Assembly (NCBI GenBank): GCA_025936175.1
Contig: JAICTV010000001.1
Location: forward strand, 58,362-122,361
Length of the DNA stretch: 64,000 nt
Source of the DNA: Phycisphaerae bacterium
Lineage (GTDB): Bacteria; Planctomycetota; Phycisphaerae; Tepidisphaerales; Tepidisphaeraceae
Reading direction: 5' to 3'
The translations under genes were made by a program, and so were the position numbers. Of this stretch, positions 45,049-54,227 are shown piece by piece (positions within the stretch are counted from its first letter, which is position 1; each line of letters starts with the position of its first letter). Under the pieces are notes generated by a model that made no database searches, was not told the DNA's origin, and worked only from the letters and a program-made list of their open reading frames with translations.

Positions 45049-46314
45049 ATGGCCACGGCGAGCAAAGAGCTCCAGACAATCCCGGCCGGCGGCACGCGGG
45101 ATTTCGTCGCATCGTGCCTTGATGACCGCGGCGGGATTTTGCGGCTCGCGCCGTGCTGGGTGCCGCGCTCGTTCCTCCAGCCCGGCAGACGGCTGCGGCT
45201 CGATCCGAAGGATCTTTGCGCGTGCGGCCTGGAGCGCGGCGGGATCGATGAGCGGTGGTTCTCTTCGACCATCCCCGCGGCGAACGAAGGCGGCGTGCAC
45301 GATGAGGGGCACAGCTACGTCGTCGGACGCAACGAGCGATGTCTGCTGAAGGATGCAATCGAAGAACTCGGCCGGCAGATCATCGGCGATCGCGTCTGGA
45401 ACAAGTACAAGAAGTCGCCGGTCTTCGGAAAATTCTTCGACAACATGGGGCCGATCCCGCATCACATGCACCAGTCACGGAAGGATGCGGCGCTGGTCGG
45501 GCTCGAACCGAAGCCCGAGGCGTACTATTTCCCGCCGCAGTACAACAACGTCGGCAATAATTTTCCCTATACGTTCTTCGGGCTGAACCCCGGCACGACC
45601 AAGCGGCAGCTTCGGCGATGTCTGGAGACGTGGAACGAGGGCGACAACGGCATCCTCGACCTCTCGAGCGCGCAGCGGTTGAAGCCCGGAAGCGGCTGGC
45701 TGGTTCTCCCGGGCGTGCTGCACGCGCCGGGGTCGCTCTGCACGTTCGAGCCGCAGTGGGCGAGCGATGTGTTTGCGATGTGGCAGAACGTGGTCGAGGG
45801 ACGCGTCGTGCCGTGGTCGATGCTCGTGCACGATATGCCGAAGGAGAAGCACCAGGATCTCGATTTCATCATCGGCCAGCTCGATTGGGAGGCGAACGTC
45901 GATCCGCAGTTCCACCAGCATCATTACCTGGAGCCGGTCGTCGCATCCGGCTCGGCCCGGGAGGGTTTTTTGGATCGCTGGATCGTCTACGGCCGGATCG
46001 ACGGCGAGCAGCTCTTCACGGGGAAGGAGTTGACCGTGCAACCCGGGGCGAAGTGCACGATTAAGGACGGCGGGGCGTACGGGCTGGTCTGCGTGCAGGG
46101 GCACGGTCGCATCAACAAGCTGCCGCTGGGCGCGCCGGCGATCATCGGCTTTCACGAACTGACCGAGGACGAAGTCTTCTGCACCGAATCGGCGGCGAAG
46201 GCGGGCGCCACGTTCGAAAACATCTCACATTCCGAACCGCTCATCACCCTGCGATATTTCGGCCCGGAAGCGAACCCCGATGCGCCCGAGATCGGCGCGT
46301 ACAATCGAGGATGA
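45049..46314 (+). CDS. Cupin-fold metal-binding sugar isomerase-like protein
   Basis: A 421-residue protein; the ATG at 45049 follows GAGG at 8 nt. The central GPIPHHMHQSRKDAAL holds a His-rich cluster like the metal site of cupins and type I phosphomannose isomerases. LVLPGVLHAPGSLCTFEPQWASDVF resembles the second cupin motif with its His. Glu/His context HQHHYLEP follows. No exact family recognised. It lies 10 bp after the LptC-like gene and 4 bp before a Tat-exported GH127-like enzyme, so a carbohydrate role is likely. Confidence 0.55.
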   Translation: MATASKELQTIPAGGTRDFVASCLDDRGGILRLAPCWVPRSFLQPGRRLRLDPKDLCACGLERGGIDERWFSSTIPAANEGGVHDEGHSYVVGRNERCLLKDAIEELGRQIIGDRVWNKYKKSPVFGKFFDNMGPIPHHMHQSRKDAALVGLEPKPEAYYFPPQYNNVGNNFPYTFFGLNPGTTKRQLRRCLETWNEGDNGILDLSSAQRLKPGSGWLVLPGVLHAPGSLCTFEPQWASDVFAMWQNVVEGRVVPWSMLVHDMPKEKHQDLDFIIGQLDWEANVDPQFHQHHYLEPVVASGSAREGFLDRWIVYGRIDGEQLFTGKELTVQPGAKCTIKDGGAYGLVCVQGHGRINKLPLGAPAIIGFHELTEDEVFCTESAAKAGATFENISHSEPLITLRYFGPEANPDAPEIGAYNRG

Positions 46315-46318
46315 ATCT

Positions 46319-48085
46319 ATGAAGCCGACGCGCCGCCAGTTCATCCAGTCCGCCGCCTGCAGCGTTGCTCTCCCGATGCTCGGCTCGCGCGCGTTCGCCG
46401 CGAGCTCGCCGGCGACAAGTGCATCATCCTCTCGGCAGAAGCTGCGATCGTTCGGTTATTCCGATGTGAAGCTGCTCGGCGGGCCGCTCAAGGATCAGTT
46501 CGATCGGACGTTCGACTTTTTCATGAAGCTCGACAACGACCGGATGCTGAAGCTGTATCGCCAGCTCTCCGGTCTGCCCGCGCCGGGGGAAGAACTCGCG
46601 GGCTGGTACAAGGAAGGCGGCTTCGCGCCGGGCCACGCCTTTGGTCAGTGGGTCTCCGCGATTTCGCGCTTCACGGCCGCGGGGGGCGACGCGGCGGCGA
46701 AGGAAAAAGTTGCGAAGCTCGTGCACGGCTTCGCCGAAGCGATCGCGGGGCCCAAGTCGTTCTACGAGGGCAACCGCTTTAAGGGCTATTCCTACGACAA
46801 GCACGTCATCGGCATGGTCGATGCCTTCCGCTGCGCCGGTGTCTCCGATGCGAAGGATGTCTTTGCGAAAGCGACCGAGCTTGCGCTCAAAGTGCTTCCC
46901 GAGAAGGCGCTGACGCGCGAGGAGCAGGCGCAGCGCCCGCACAAGGACGTCTCCTACACGTGGGACGAGTTCTACACCCTCCCGGAGAATCTTTTCCTCG
47001 CCTACGAAACGTTCGGCGACGAACGATACCTCGAGATGGCCAAGCGCTACCTCCACGACAAGCCGTACTTCGAGCCGCTCGCGGCGGGAAGGAACGCGCT
47101 GGTCGGCCAGCACGCGTACAGTCACGTCAACGCGCTCTCGTCGGCGGCGAAGGCGCACCTGGTGCTCGGCGACGAGATGCACTTCCTCGCCGCGCGCAAC
47201 GGCTTCGACTTCGTGCTCGCACAGTCGTACGCGTCCGGCGGATGGGGGCCGAACGAGACGTTCGTCGAGCCGGGCAAGGGAAAACTTTTCGAGAGCCTCG
47301 CATCGACGCACAACCACTTCGAGACGCCGTGCGGCTCATACGCGCAGTTCAAGATCACGCGCTACCTGATGTCGATCACCGGCGAATCGCGCTACGGCGA
47401 CGCGCTGGAGCGCATGCTCTACAACGGCATCCTTGCCGCCAAACCCGTCCAACCCGACGGGACGTCGTTCTACTACTCCGACTATCAGCACGATGCGCAC
47501 AAGAACTACTACGGCGAGAAATGGCCGTGCTGCTCGGGCACGTATCCGCAGGCGATCGCGGATTATCTCGTCAGCGCGTACTTCCACGATGACGACGGCG
47601 TTTACGCCAACCTCTACGCGCCGTCGCAGGTGCGGTGGAACGACGTGACGCTGACGCAGGAGACGGACTATCCGTCTTCCGATCGCGTGAAGTTCCGCAT
47701 CGCCACGCCGCAGCCGAAGAAGTTCGCGCTGCGGCTGCGCATTCCCGCCTGGGCCGACGGGGCGAGCGTCGATGGCGAATCGGCGAAGCCGCCAGCGGGC
47801 GCATTCTTCTCGGTAGCGCGCACCTGGCGCGACGGCGACACGATCGTGCTGACGCTCCCGCTTCGATCGCGCACGGAGGCGATCGACGAGCAGCATCCCG
47901 ACGTCGTCGCGCTCATGCGCGGGCCGGTCATGATGGTCGCGACGCAGAACCGGTTGCAGGTACCGCGGCGAGCGGTCGAGCAGATGAAAGATGTCGGGGA
48001 CGTCGCCGCGTCACAGCAGCTCAAGTTTGTCCCGTTTCACCGCGTCAACGACGAGCCGTACACGACTTATTTCACGCAGACCTGA
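46319..48085 (+). CDS. Tat-exported GH127-like glycoside hydrolase (beta-L-arabinofuranosidase family)
   Basis: A 588-residue protein beginning MKPTRRQFIQSAACSVALPMLG, a twin-arginine signal, so it is exported folded. The body resembles GH127/DUF1680: LYRQLSGLPAPGEELAGWYKEGGFAPGHAFGQWVSAISRF, an alpha-toroid with HAYSHVNALSSAAKAHLVLGD, and the cysteine-rich KWPCCSGTYPQAIADYLVSAYF, plus HFETPCGSYAQFK. In GH127 a Cys acts as nucleophile near a Zn site of Glu and Cys residues; the paired CC here fits. The ETPC spacing differs from the ETC I remember, so identity as a true GH127 is likely but not certain. Confidence 0.8.
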   Translation: MKPTRRQFIQSAACSVALPMLGSRAFAASSPATSASSSRQKLRSFGYSDVKLLGGPLKDQFDRTFDFFMKLDNDRMLKLYRQLSGLPAPGEELAGWYKEGGFAPGHAFGQWVSAISRFTAAGGDAAAKEKVAKLVHGFAEAIAGPKSFYEGNRFKGYSYDKHVIGMVDAFRCAGVSDAKDVFAKATELALKVLPEKALTREEQAQRPHKDVSYTWDEFYTLPENLFLAYETFGDERYLEMAKRYLHDKPYFEPLAAGRNALVGQHAYSHVNALSSAAKAHLVLGDEMHFLAARNGFDFVLAQSYASGGWGPNETFVEPGKGKLFESLASTHNHFETPCGSYAQFKITRYLMSITGESRYGDALERMLYNGILAAKPVQPDGTSFYYSDYQHDAHKNYYGEKWPCCSGTYPQAIADYLVSAYFHDDDGVYANLYAPSQVRWNDVTLTQETDYPSSDRVKFRIATPQPKKFALRLRIPAWADGASVDGESAKPPAGAFFSVARTWRDGDTIVLTLPLRSRTEAIDEQHPDVVALMRGPVMMVATQNRLQVPRRAVEQMKDVGDVAASQQLKFVPFHRVNDEPYTTYFTQT

Positions 48086-48100
48086 CGCTGTGGACCCGCG

Positions 48101-49078
48101 ATGCAATACGTCCGCTTCGGCAACACCGACATGACCGTCTCCCGGCTGTGCCTCGGCGGGATGATGTTCAGCCGCAAGATCGACGCCGACGGCACGCGCC
48201 GCGTCATCGACGAGGCGCTCGACTGCGGCGTGAACTTTATCGACACGGCGGAGACTTACACCGACAGCGAAGACTACATCGGCCGCGCGCTTGCGGGCCG
48301 GCGGGAGAAGGTATTCCTCGCGACCAAGGTCTACACCAGGCGCGCCGGCGAACAGGTCGGTCGAAACAGCCGCGCGAACATCGAGCTGTCGCTCGACCGC
48401 AGCCTCGGGCAGCTTCGCACTGATCGCATCGACCTGTATCAGCTTCATCACCCGGACGCTGAAACGCCGCTCGACGAAACGCTGGAGACGCTCGACCGCG
48501 CGATCAGATCAGGCAAGGTCCGCCACGTCGGCGTGACGAACCATTACGCGTGGCAGTGCGCCACGATGATCGAGCGCGCTCGCGCGCGCGGGTTCGGCGC
48601 GATCGTCTCCATCCAGTGCCGCTGCAACATCCTCGATCGCGCGGTCGAAATGGAGACCGTGCCCATGGCGCAACGCTTCGGCCTGGCGATGATGCCGTAC
48701 GCGCCGCTGTGCGGCGGAATGCTCACCGGCAAGTACGAGCGCGGCGGCATCAACCGCGGAAATCGCGCCGAAAACGATACGAAGCTTCAGTCGCTCCTCA
48801 CGAGCGACGCGGCGTTCGATGTGATCGACCAGCTTCGGCCGATCGCGGCGGAGCACGATGTCACGCTCGCGCAGCTCGCGATGCTCTGGCTCCTGGCGAA
48901 ACCTTTCGTGACGACGCCGATTCTTGGCGGATCAAAGCTGGAGCATTTCCGGCCGATGTACGAGATCGCCGATCGGGTAATGAGCGGTGACGTCGTGAAA
49001 CGCATCGATGAGATCTCGTCCGGCTTCGTTCACCGTCGCTTCGAGAACCAACCAGTCAAGGAAGGCGCGCGGCTGTAA
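48101..49078 (+). CDS. Aldo/keto reductase
   Basis: NADPH-dependent oxidoreductase. The 325-residue TIM barrel has MQYVRFGNTDMTVSRLCLGGMMF, DCGVNFIDTAETYTDSEDYIGRAL with the catalytic Asp and Tyr, VFLATKVYTR (Lys), DLYQLHHPDAETPLDETL (His), VRHVGVTNHY and the C-terminal cofactor loop FVTTPILGGSKLEHF. It starts 16 bp after the GH127-like gene, so it may act on the released sugar. Confidence 0.9.
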   Translation: MQYVRFGNTDMTVSRLCLGGMMFSRKIDADGTRRVIDEALDCGVNFIDTAETYTDSEDYIGRALAGRREKVFLATKVYTRRAGEQVGRNSRANIELSLDRSLGQLRTDRIDLYQLHHPDAETPLDETLETLDRAIRSGKVRHVGVTNHYAWQCATMIERARARGFGAIVSIQCRCNILDRAVEMETVPMAQRFGLAMMPYAPLCGGMLTGKYERGGINRGNRAENDTKLQSLLTSDAAFDVIDQLRPIAAEHDVTLAQLAMLWLLAKPFVTTPILGGSKLEHFRPMYEIADRVMSGDVVKRIDEISSGFVHRRFENQPVKEGARL

Positions 49079-49395
49079 ATGACCGCGGTGGTTCGCACCG
49101 ATCTGCCTTCGACGGGAAGTCGCTTCCGGTTCGCGGCCAGATCCTTCGCGGAGTATCAGGATGACGGCCCACCGACGCTACATGCGAATGCGCGCGCCGC
49201 TCTAGGAACCACAAATACGAGGAATCTCAAGCGATGTCATGCTGAGGTACTGGGTACTCGCGCAGCGGATGATCCAAGCATCCGGGTGCGGGAATGCAGA
49301 TGCTTCGGAGTACCTCAGCATGACATCGCTCGCACGTCGCGCTTTTAGACATGCTCTCAGGATGACAACCTGCGTGCGGCATCACGCTAAAGCCG
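49079..49395. other. Intergenic region with family C copies
   Basis: 317 bp between convergent genes. It holds a degenerate family C half (about 49137-49165) and a full family C element at 49236-49324. I see no gene. Confidence 0.6.
49236..49324. repeat. Family C palindromic element (copy 6)
   Basis: GTCATGCTGAGGTACTGGGTACTCG on the left, CAGATGCTTCGGAGTACCTCAGCATGAC on the right, with a longer centre than other copies. Confidence 0.75.
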
Positions 49396-50421
49396 CTAGA
49401 CCAACGGCGTATTGGTCCGTCCCTGATCGGCGGCCTGCTGGATTTGCAGCGCGCGTCGCGTCGCGTCGAGCACGTCGTGGCTTGTCAGCCCGTCGGTGCG
49501 GGAGCGTTTGCCTTCGATTTCATCGAGAAACGCATCCAGGCAGCCGGTCGGATCGCCGCTCTCGACGGGAATCTGGCGGATGGTCTTGTCATCCCGCTGC
49601 GCGAGCTCGACGAACTTCGCGTTGTAGCCGGTTTCGATCACGCCGTTGTCGCCGTGACACGTCACCCGCCAATATTGCGGCGCCTGATACGCGATGCCGT
49701 CGGGCGTGAGGTATGAGACGTCGCCGAGCACGCCGCCGCCGTTGTCGAGCTTCAGCATCATCTGTGCGGCGTCCTGGAAGTCGGGGAACTGCGGCAGGCG
49801 GGCGTTCCAGGCGCGGGCGGCGGTGCACTGGACGATCGATCGGCCGGTCAGCCAGGGGATCAGATCGAGCGCGTGGATGCCGATGTCGTTGATCGTCCCG
49901 CCGTGCTTGCCGGGCTCGAAGTACCACGCGGGTCGCTTGCCGAGGTTGAGCGGGTGCTGGGCGGTGAAGTTGACGGTGCGGACTTGCCCGATCGCGCCGT
50001 CGCGGATGAGACGGCGCATCGTGAGGTACGCGCCGTGATCGCGGAGATCGAGCAGGCAGCCGACGGACCGTTTCTTCTCCGCGGCAAGCGATGCGATCTG
50101 AGCGATCTCCGATGGGCGAGTGCAGATCGGCTTGTCCCCGATGACGTGTTTGCCGCGGCGCAGCGCGTCGATGACGACTTCGCCACGGCGGCCAAAGTAA
50201 TCTCCGACGGCGATGGCGTCGATCGCGACGTTCTCGTAGATGTCGATGTAACTCGCGTGCGTGAGCGACACGTCGCCCGCCGATCGCAGCGACGCCGCCG
50301 TCGCTTCGTCTTCCTCACATGCGGCGACGACCTCGACGCGCGCATGCTGCCGCGCCGCGCGATAGAGACCCATCACGTGTCCGTGCCGAAATCCGAGGAA
50401 CGCCAACCGAACCTTCGCCAT
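49396..50421 (-). CDS. Gfo/Idh/MocA-family oxidoreductase
   Basis: NAD(P)-dependent sugar oxidoreductase. The 341-residue protein has the Rossmann start MAKVRLAFLGFRHGHVMGLYRAA, AVGDYFGRRGEVVIDALRRGKHVIGDKPICTRPSE, where EKPxxxx-like DKPICT is the family site, and a C-terminal GFO_IDH_MocA_C domain with EPGKHGGTINDIGIHALDLIPWLTG (HxxD catalytic-type motif). A GHL10-like Tat-exported enzyme follows in the same direction. Substrate unknown. Confidence 0.9.
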   Translation of the reverse strand: MAKVRLAFLGFRHGHVMGLYRAARQHARVEVVAACEEDEATAASLRSAGDVSLTHASYIDIYENVAIDAIAVGDYFGRRGEVVIDALRRGKHVIGDKPICTRPSEIAQIASLAAEKKRSVGCLLDLRDHGAYLTMRRLIRDGAIGQVRTVNFTAQHPLNLGKRPAWYFEPGKHGGTINDIGIHALDLIPWLTGRSIVQCTAARAWNARLPQFPDFQDAAQMMLKLDNGGGVLGDVSYLTPDGIAYQAPQYWRVTCHGDNGVIETGYNAKFVELAQRDDKTIRQIPVESGDPTGCLDAFLDEIEGKRSRTDGLTSHDVLDATRRALQIQQAADQGRTNTPLV

Positions 50422-50425
50422 CACC

Positions 50426-51745
50426 TCACCACTTTGCCCGCCGGGACATCGCCGCCTTCAGCTCGGCCGCGTTGGGTCGATCATCGATGTAATCGGCTTC
50501 CCAGTAAAGCAGGTGCTTGGCGCCGAGTCGCTTCGATGCCGCAAAATCGCGGTCGAACTCCGCGACGGAATTCGGCACCCAGCCGAAGTACCAGACGTCC
50601 ACTTTGCCTCCCGTTTCATCGCGAAGCGCCCGATACGCCTTGGTCGCGTCGCCGCCGTCGCGGTAATAGCCGGCGGCGATCGTCGCGTCCATGAGACCTT
50701 CATTCGCCCACGTGGCGACGTCGAGGAGCAATCCGCGCAGGGTGCCGTCGATCTTGTCGCCGAGCCCGCGATAGTGCCAGGGATGACCGACCATTGCGCA
50801 GACCGGCCGGCGCCTCGGCTCGCGGTTCACCCGCTCGCGGACCGCGCGCATGAAGATCGTCTGCGGTTCCGCGCGAAGCTTCACCCACCGCTCGTCGTCA
50901 TTCGGCACATCGTGCGGATCGGCGCCGAACTTCGTTTTGAACGCCTCAACGTTCGGCGTCTCATAGCCGCTGTTCGCGACGCCTTTCTCGTCCGTTTGCG
51001 GGTTGTCGCGAACATCGCCCGTGCGAATCCAGTCCAGAAAGAGGCCGTCGATGTCGTATTTGCCGAGCAGCTCGTCGATGATCGCCAGTTTGTATTGACG
51101 CACCTCCGGGAAGGCGAAGCTCATCTGCGAGTGATAACGCGTGCCGTCGCGCTTGATCCACACGAACTGCTGATGATCGCGCGCGAAATCGCTGATCAAT
51201 CCCCAGCCGTGGTCGTCCTCGTTGATGCTGACCCACGCGTGAATCTGCACGCCGATCTGGTGCCCGTAGCCAACCGCCTCGGCGAGCGTGTCGAAGGTCG
51301 TGTAGTCATAACGCTGCGCGAGTCGAATGATCTCCTGCCGTCTTTGCTCGCTGACGCCGCCGAAGAAACGCTTGTAGAGCTGCTTTTCCTCTTCCGACTG
51401 CGGGTCCCAGACGTTGTCCGTCTCCCATTTAAACTCCGGACGGACGATCTTGCTCTGGTAGAGCGCCCGCCCGCCGTCGAGCACGCGCCAGTACACGCGC
51501 GACCAGCCGCACGCCTTGCACGCATCGAGCATGTGACGAACGCCCTCCGCTCCCCACGCGATGCCCGGCTTGAGCATCCAGTCGGAGTGCGTGAGCGGCG
51601 CGCTGAGGATGATCTCGTCCTCGTCCGCCGGCGCGTCCGCCGCGATTGCGCCGAGCGGATACGCGATCGCGGCGGCGGCGGCGCACTTCAAGAGTGATCT
51701 TCGCGAGAGGTTCACGCTCTGGCATATACCTCGCGGTGCTTTCAT
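50426..51745 (-). CDS. Tat-exported GHL10-like putative glycoside hydrolase
   Basis: A 439-residue protein starting MKAPRGICQSVNLSRRSLLKCAAAAAI, a Tat-like signal; I prefer the ATG at 51745 because AGGA is 9 nt away. The mature part resembles the GHL10/DUF187 TIM-barrel group: VRHMLDACKACGWSRVYWRV, VQIHAWVSINEDDHGWG, KYDIDGLFLDWIRTGDVRDNP (DGLFLDWI resembles the DGIHLDYIR motif). Active-site residues are not assigned. Its stop is 4 bp from the start of the oxidoreductase gene, so the two likely form a unit. Confidence 0.65.
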   Translation of the reverse strand: MKAPRGICQSVNLSRRSLLKCAAAAAIAYPLGAIAADAPADEDEIILSAPLTHSDWMLKPGIAWGAEGVRHMLDACKACGWSRVYWRVLDGGRALYQSKIVRPEFKWETDNVWDPQSEEEKQLYKRFFGGVSEQRRQEIIRLAQRYDYTTFDTLAEAVGYGHQIGVQIHAWVSINEDDHGWGLISDFARDHQQFVWIKRDGTRYHSQMSFAFPEVRQYKLAIIDELLGKYDIDGLFLDWIRTGDVRDNPQTDEKGVANSGYETPNVEAFKTKFGADPHDVPNDDERWVKLRAEPQTIFMRAVRERVNREPRRRPVCAMVGHPWHYRGLGDKIDGTLRGLLLDVATWANEGLMDATIAAGYYRDGGDATKAYRALRDETGGKVDVWYFGWVPNSVAEFDRDFAASKRLGAKHLLYWEADYIDDRPNAAELKAAMSRRAKW

Positions 51746-51855
51746 TCGTTTCATTCCTTTCGGCGCGTCCGAATCTACTGAATTCGCCCCGCAAACTCGC
51801 TTTCGCCGCCCGCGGTGTGCATACCTGAGACGGAGAGCGAAAGGGAAGATTCGCC

Positions 51856-52602
51856 ATGACGCTTTCGAGGCCGCTTTTCGTCGCCGACTGGCTTAACGCG
51901 ATGTTCATCCACCTGCGCGTCGATCGGTCGATTCTGCAGGCGGCGCTGCCGATGGAGCTCGACACGTTCGACGGCGACGCCTACGTCAGCCTCGTCGCCT
52001 TCACGCAGGATCGCCTGCGGCCGCGGATCGGCGGGCGGATCAGCGCGCTGCTGAGCCGGCCGCTGGCGCGGCACCCGTTCTTCAATCTCCGCACTTACGT
52101 CCGTCATGGCGGGGCGCGAGGGATCTTCTTCCTCGCGGAGTGGATCCCCAATCGCCTGGCCGCGCTGATCGGCCCGCGAACGTACGGACTTCCTTACCGG
52201 CTCGGGCGATTGAGCGGCGCGCCGGGGGGCGGCCGTGTCGATGCGCAAGAGGGCGGGTTCGAATTTCGACGCTCGACGACATCGCGCGAGTTTCGACCGG
52301 TGACATCCGATTCACTCGATCACTTCCTGCTCGAACGCTACACGGCCTTCACGCATCGCAACGGCATAACAAGGCGGTTCGATGTCGCGCACGAACCCTG
52401 GCCGCAGGCCTCGGTGAACCTCGAACTTGGCGACACGAGCCTGCTCGAGAACTTCAAATGGATGAGAACGGGCGAGTTTCTATCGACGGGACACTATTCG
52501 CCCGGCGTGTTCGACGTCGGCATCTCCCCGCCGCGCGTCGTCGCGCCGGACGCCTGCCATTCGCGTTTGGCCTGCTCAACATCCTGCCGGCGGAAGATGT
52601 AG
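51856..52602 (+). CDS. DUF2071 (YqjF-like) protein
   Basis: A 248-residue protein with MTLSRPLFVADWLNAMFIHLRVDRSILQAALPMELDTFDGDAYVSLVAFTQ, the DUF2071 start, then FNLRTYVRHGGARGIFFLAEWI, both typical. Function of the family is unknown. The SD GGAAG lies 7 nt before the ATG. Its 3' end overlaps the opposite-strand GT39 gene by 109 bp, and the final about 30 residues do not look like the family, so the true protein may be functionally shorter. Confidence 0.8.
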   Translation: MTLSRPLFVADWLNAMFIHLRVDRSILQAALPMELDTFDGDAYVSLVAFTQDRLRPRIGGRISALLSRPLARHPFFNLRTYVRHGGARGIFFLAEWIPNRLAALIGPRTYGLPYRLGRLSGAPGGGRVDAQEGGFEFRRSTTSREFRPVTSDSLDHFLLERYTAFTHRNGITRRFDVAHEPWPQASVNLELGDTSLLENFKWMRTGEFLSTGHYSPGVFDVGISPPRVVAPDACHSRLACSTSCRRKM

Positions 52603-54227
52603 ATCGTCCCGCCCGCGAGCGTCGCGACGGGCCTCTTGTCCCAAAGCTGCCGGTTGTACTCGAATCGCACGCGCCTGGTCGGCACGCGCGTGGGCAGACG
52701 ATGCGGCAGGCCGACGAAGAAGTAACTGCTCATCGCGACGAACGACTCGGTGCTCGGATCAGTAAGCAGGTCGTAATCGATTCCATACGTCGCCGGATCG
52801 ACGCGCCCGAAATACGCGAGCTGAACGCGCGGGACATTGTTTCGCGTCATCCACTTCTTTAGATCGAGCAGGCCCTGGCCCCAGTCGAAATTCGAATCGT
52901 TGAGCAGGAACTGCCCGTGCCGCGGTCCGCCGGCGAAGAGGTTGAAGAAGGTGAGATAGCGCGGCGCGACGCTGAGGTTCTCGAGCGCGAGGACGGCGAA
53001 GAGGATCCCGATCGCCCAGCGCCGGGAGCGGTGTGGATTCTCTACGAACCGCGAAACGCGCCCGATCACGACGAACGCCAGTGGCAGCACCGGAAGCACG
53101 TAGCGCACGCCCAGGTCGATCCCGGACAATGTCATCGCGCCGCCGAGAAATACCAGCGCGGCCGCGATGATCGCGATCTCCTCGCGCGACCAGCGCCGCA
53201 GTGCGATCGCCAGCACGAGCAGCGCGAGGGTTGCGATCGGCGTCTTCAGCGCCAGCGCGACCGGGTAGTAGTACCAGCGCGATCCGAAATACATTTCGCC
53301 GAACAAAAACGACGGCAGGCGAAGCTCCAACTCCCACTTCTGCCAATCGAACCCGACGACCATGGGCCGGGGAAAGGGGATCGGAAGCGCGCCGGGCAGA
53401 TGTGAGAGCAGTCGCGTCATCGCCGCCGACTTCGGCTGATATTCGCGAACGCTCGTTCCGGTGCCTTCGAAGAAGTAGCCGAGGTTGATGACGAAGACGC
53501 AGACGAACACGGAGATCGCCAAACCGATCGCCACGCGCTTCCAGCGCGCCGCGGGCGCGCGCCAGAGCGGGCAGATCGTCATCGCGACGAGCATCGGCCA
53601 CAGCAGCAGGGCGGTGAACTTGCAGAGATGCGCCGCACCGATCGCCAGCGCAGCCCAGATCAGCATCCGCGGCGAAGGCGAGCGCACGTATCGCCACCAA
53701 AGCCAGCACGCCAGCAGCATGACTACGGCCGTGCCGGAATCTGTGCCGACAAGGCTGCCATGCGCCGAAAGGTTTGGACAGAGCACGTACGCCGCGCACG
53801 AGATCACGCCGCCAACGCACCCGTACATGGCGCTCGCCCACCGGTAGACGATCCACGCGCCCGCGCACGAGAGCGCGATCATCATCATCCGCCCGATCTC
53901 AAAAAGATGCTGATAGCGCGCCTGATTGAGCGGCACGAACGCGCGGGCGTAGTACCAATGCTGATCCTTCGGCGGAAGCTGACGAAAGACCGCAGCCGGC
54001 GGCGCATTAACGCCCGCGAGCATCACCGGCGCCGCGGCCCACAGGCGCAGCAGCGGCGGCGAGAGGTTGTAGATGTCGAAGCTCCCGCTCTTCCAGTAGC
54101 TCACGCCCGCCGGCAGGTGCGCGTACTCGTCGAAGGTCACCGAGTTCGTCACCGCAGACCAGATCAGCAGCGCGGCGTGCAGCGCGATCAGCGCGGCGAT
54201 GATGAGCCGGCAGCGTGGCGGGCTCAT
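52494..54227 (-). CDS. GT39-like membrane glycosyltransferase (ArnT/PMT type)
   Basis: Integral membrane protein of 577 residues with about ten or more helices; glycosyltransferases of this fold use polyprenyl-phosphate sugars. The start MSPPRCRLIIAALIALHAALLIW leads into VTFDEYAHLPAGVSYWKSG, where the D-E in FDEYAH is the ExD/DE-type site of GT39/GT83 proteins in the first periplasmic loop. GVRYVLPVLPLAFVVIG and the NDSNFDWGQGLLDLKKWM C-terminal soluble part fit. The ATG at 54227 overlaps the stop of the upstream gene as ATGA. Acceptor unknown; a lipid or protein glycan is likely. Confidence 0.8.
   Translation of the reverse strand: MSPPRCRLIIAALIALHAALLIWSAVTNSVTFDEYAHLPAGVSYWKSGSFDIYNLSPPLLRLWAAAPVMLAGVNAPPAAVFRQLPPKDQHWYYARAFVPLNQARYQHLFEIGRMMMIALSCAGAWIVYRWASAMYGCVGGVISCAAYVLCPNLSAHGSLVGTDSGTAVVMLLACWLWWRYVRSPSPRMLIWAALAIGAAHLCKFTALLLWPMLVAMTICPLWRAPAARWKRVAIGLAISVFVCVFVINLGYFFEGTGTSVREYQPKSAAMTRLLSHLPGALPIPFPRPMVVGFDWQKWELELRLPSFLFGEMYFGSRWYYYPVALALKTPIATLALLVLAIALRRWSREEIAIIAAALVFLGGAMTLSGIDLGVRYVLPVLPLAFVVIGRVSRFVENPHRSRRWAIGILFAVLALENLSVAPRYLTFFNLFAGGPRHGQFLLNDSNFDWGQGLLDLKKWMTRNNVPRVQLAYFGRVDPATYGIDYDLLTDPSTESFVAMSSYFFVGLPHRLPTRVPTRRVRFEYNRQLWDKRPVATLAGGTIYIFRRQDVEQAKREWQASGATTRGGEMPTSNTPGE

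Noticed and set aside
49079..49348. Small plus-strand gene after the aldo/keto reductase
   Set aside because: The reading frame runs mainly through family C palindrome sequence and has no domain.
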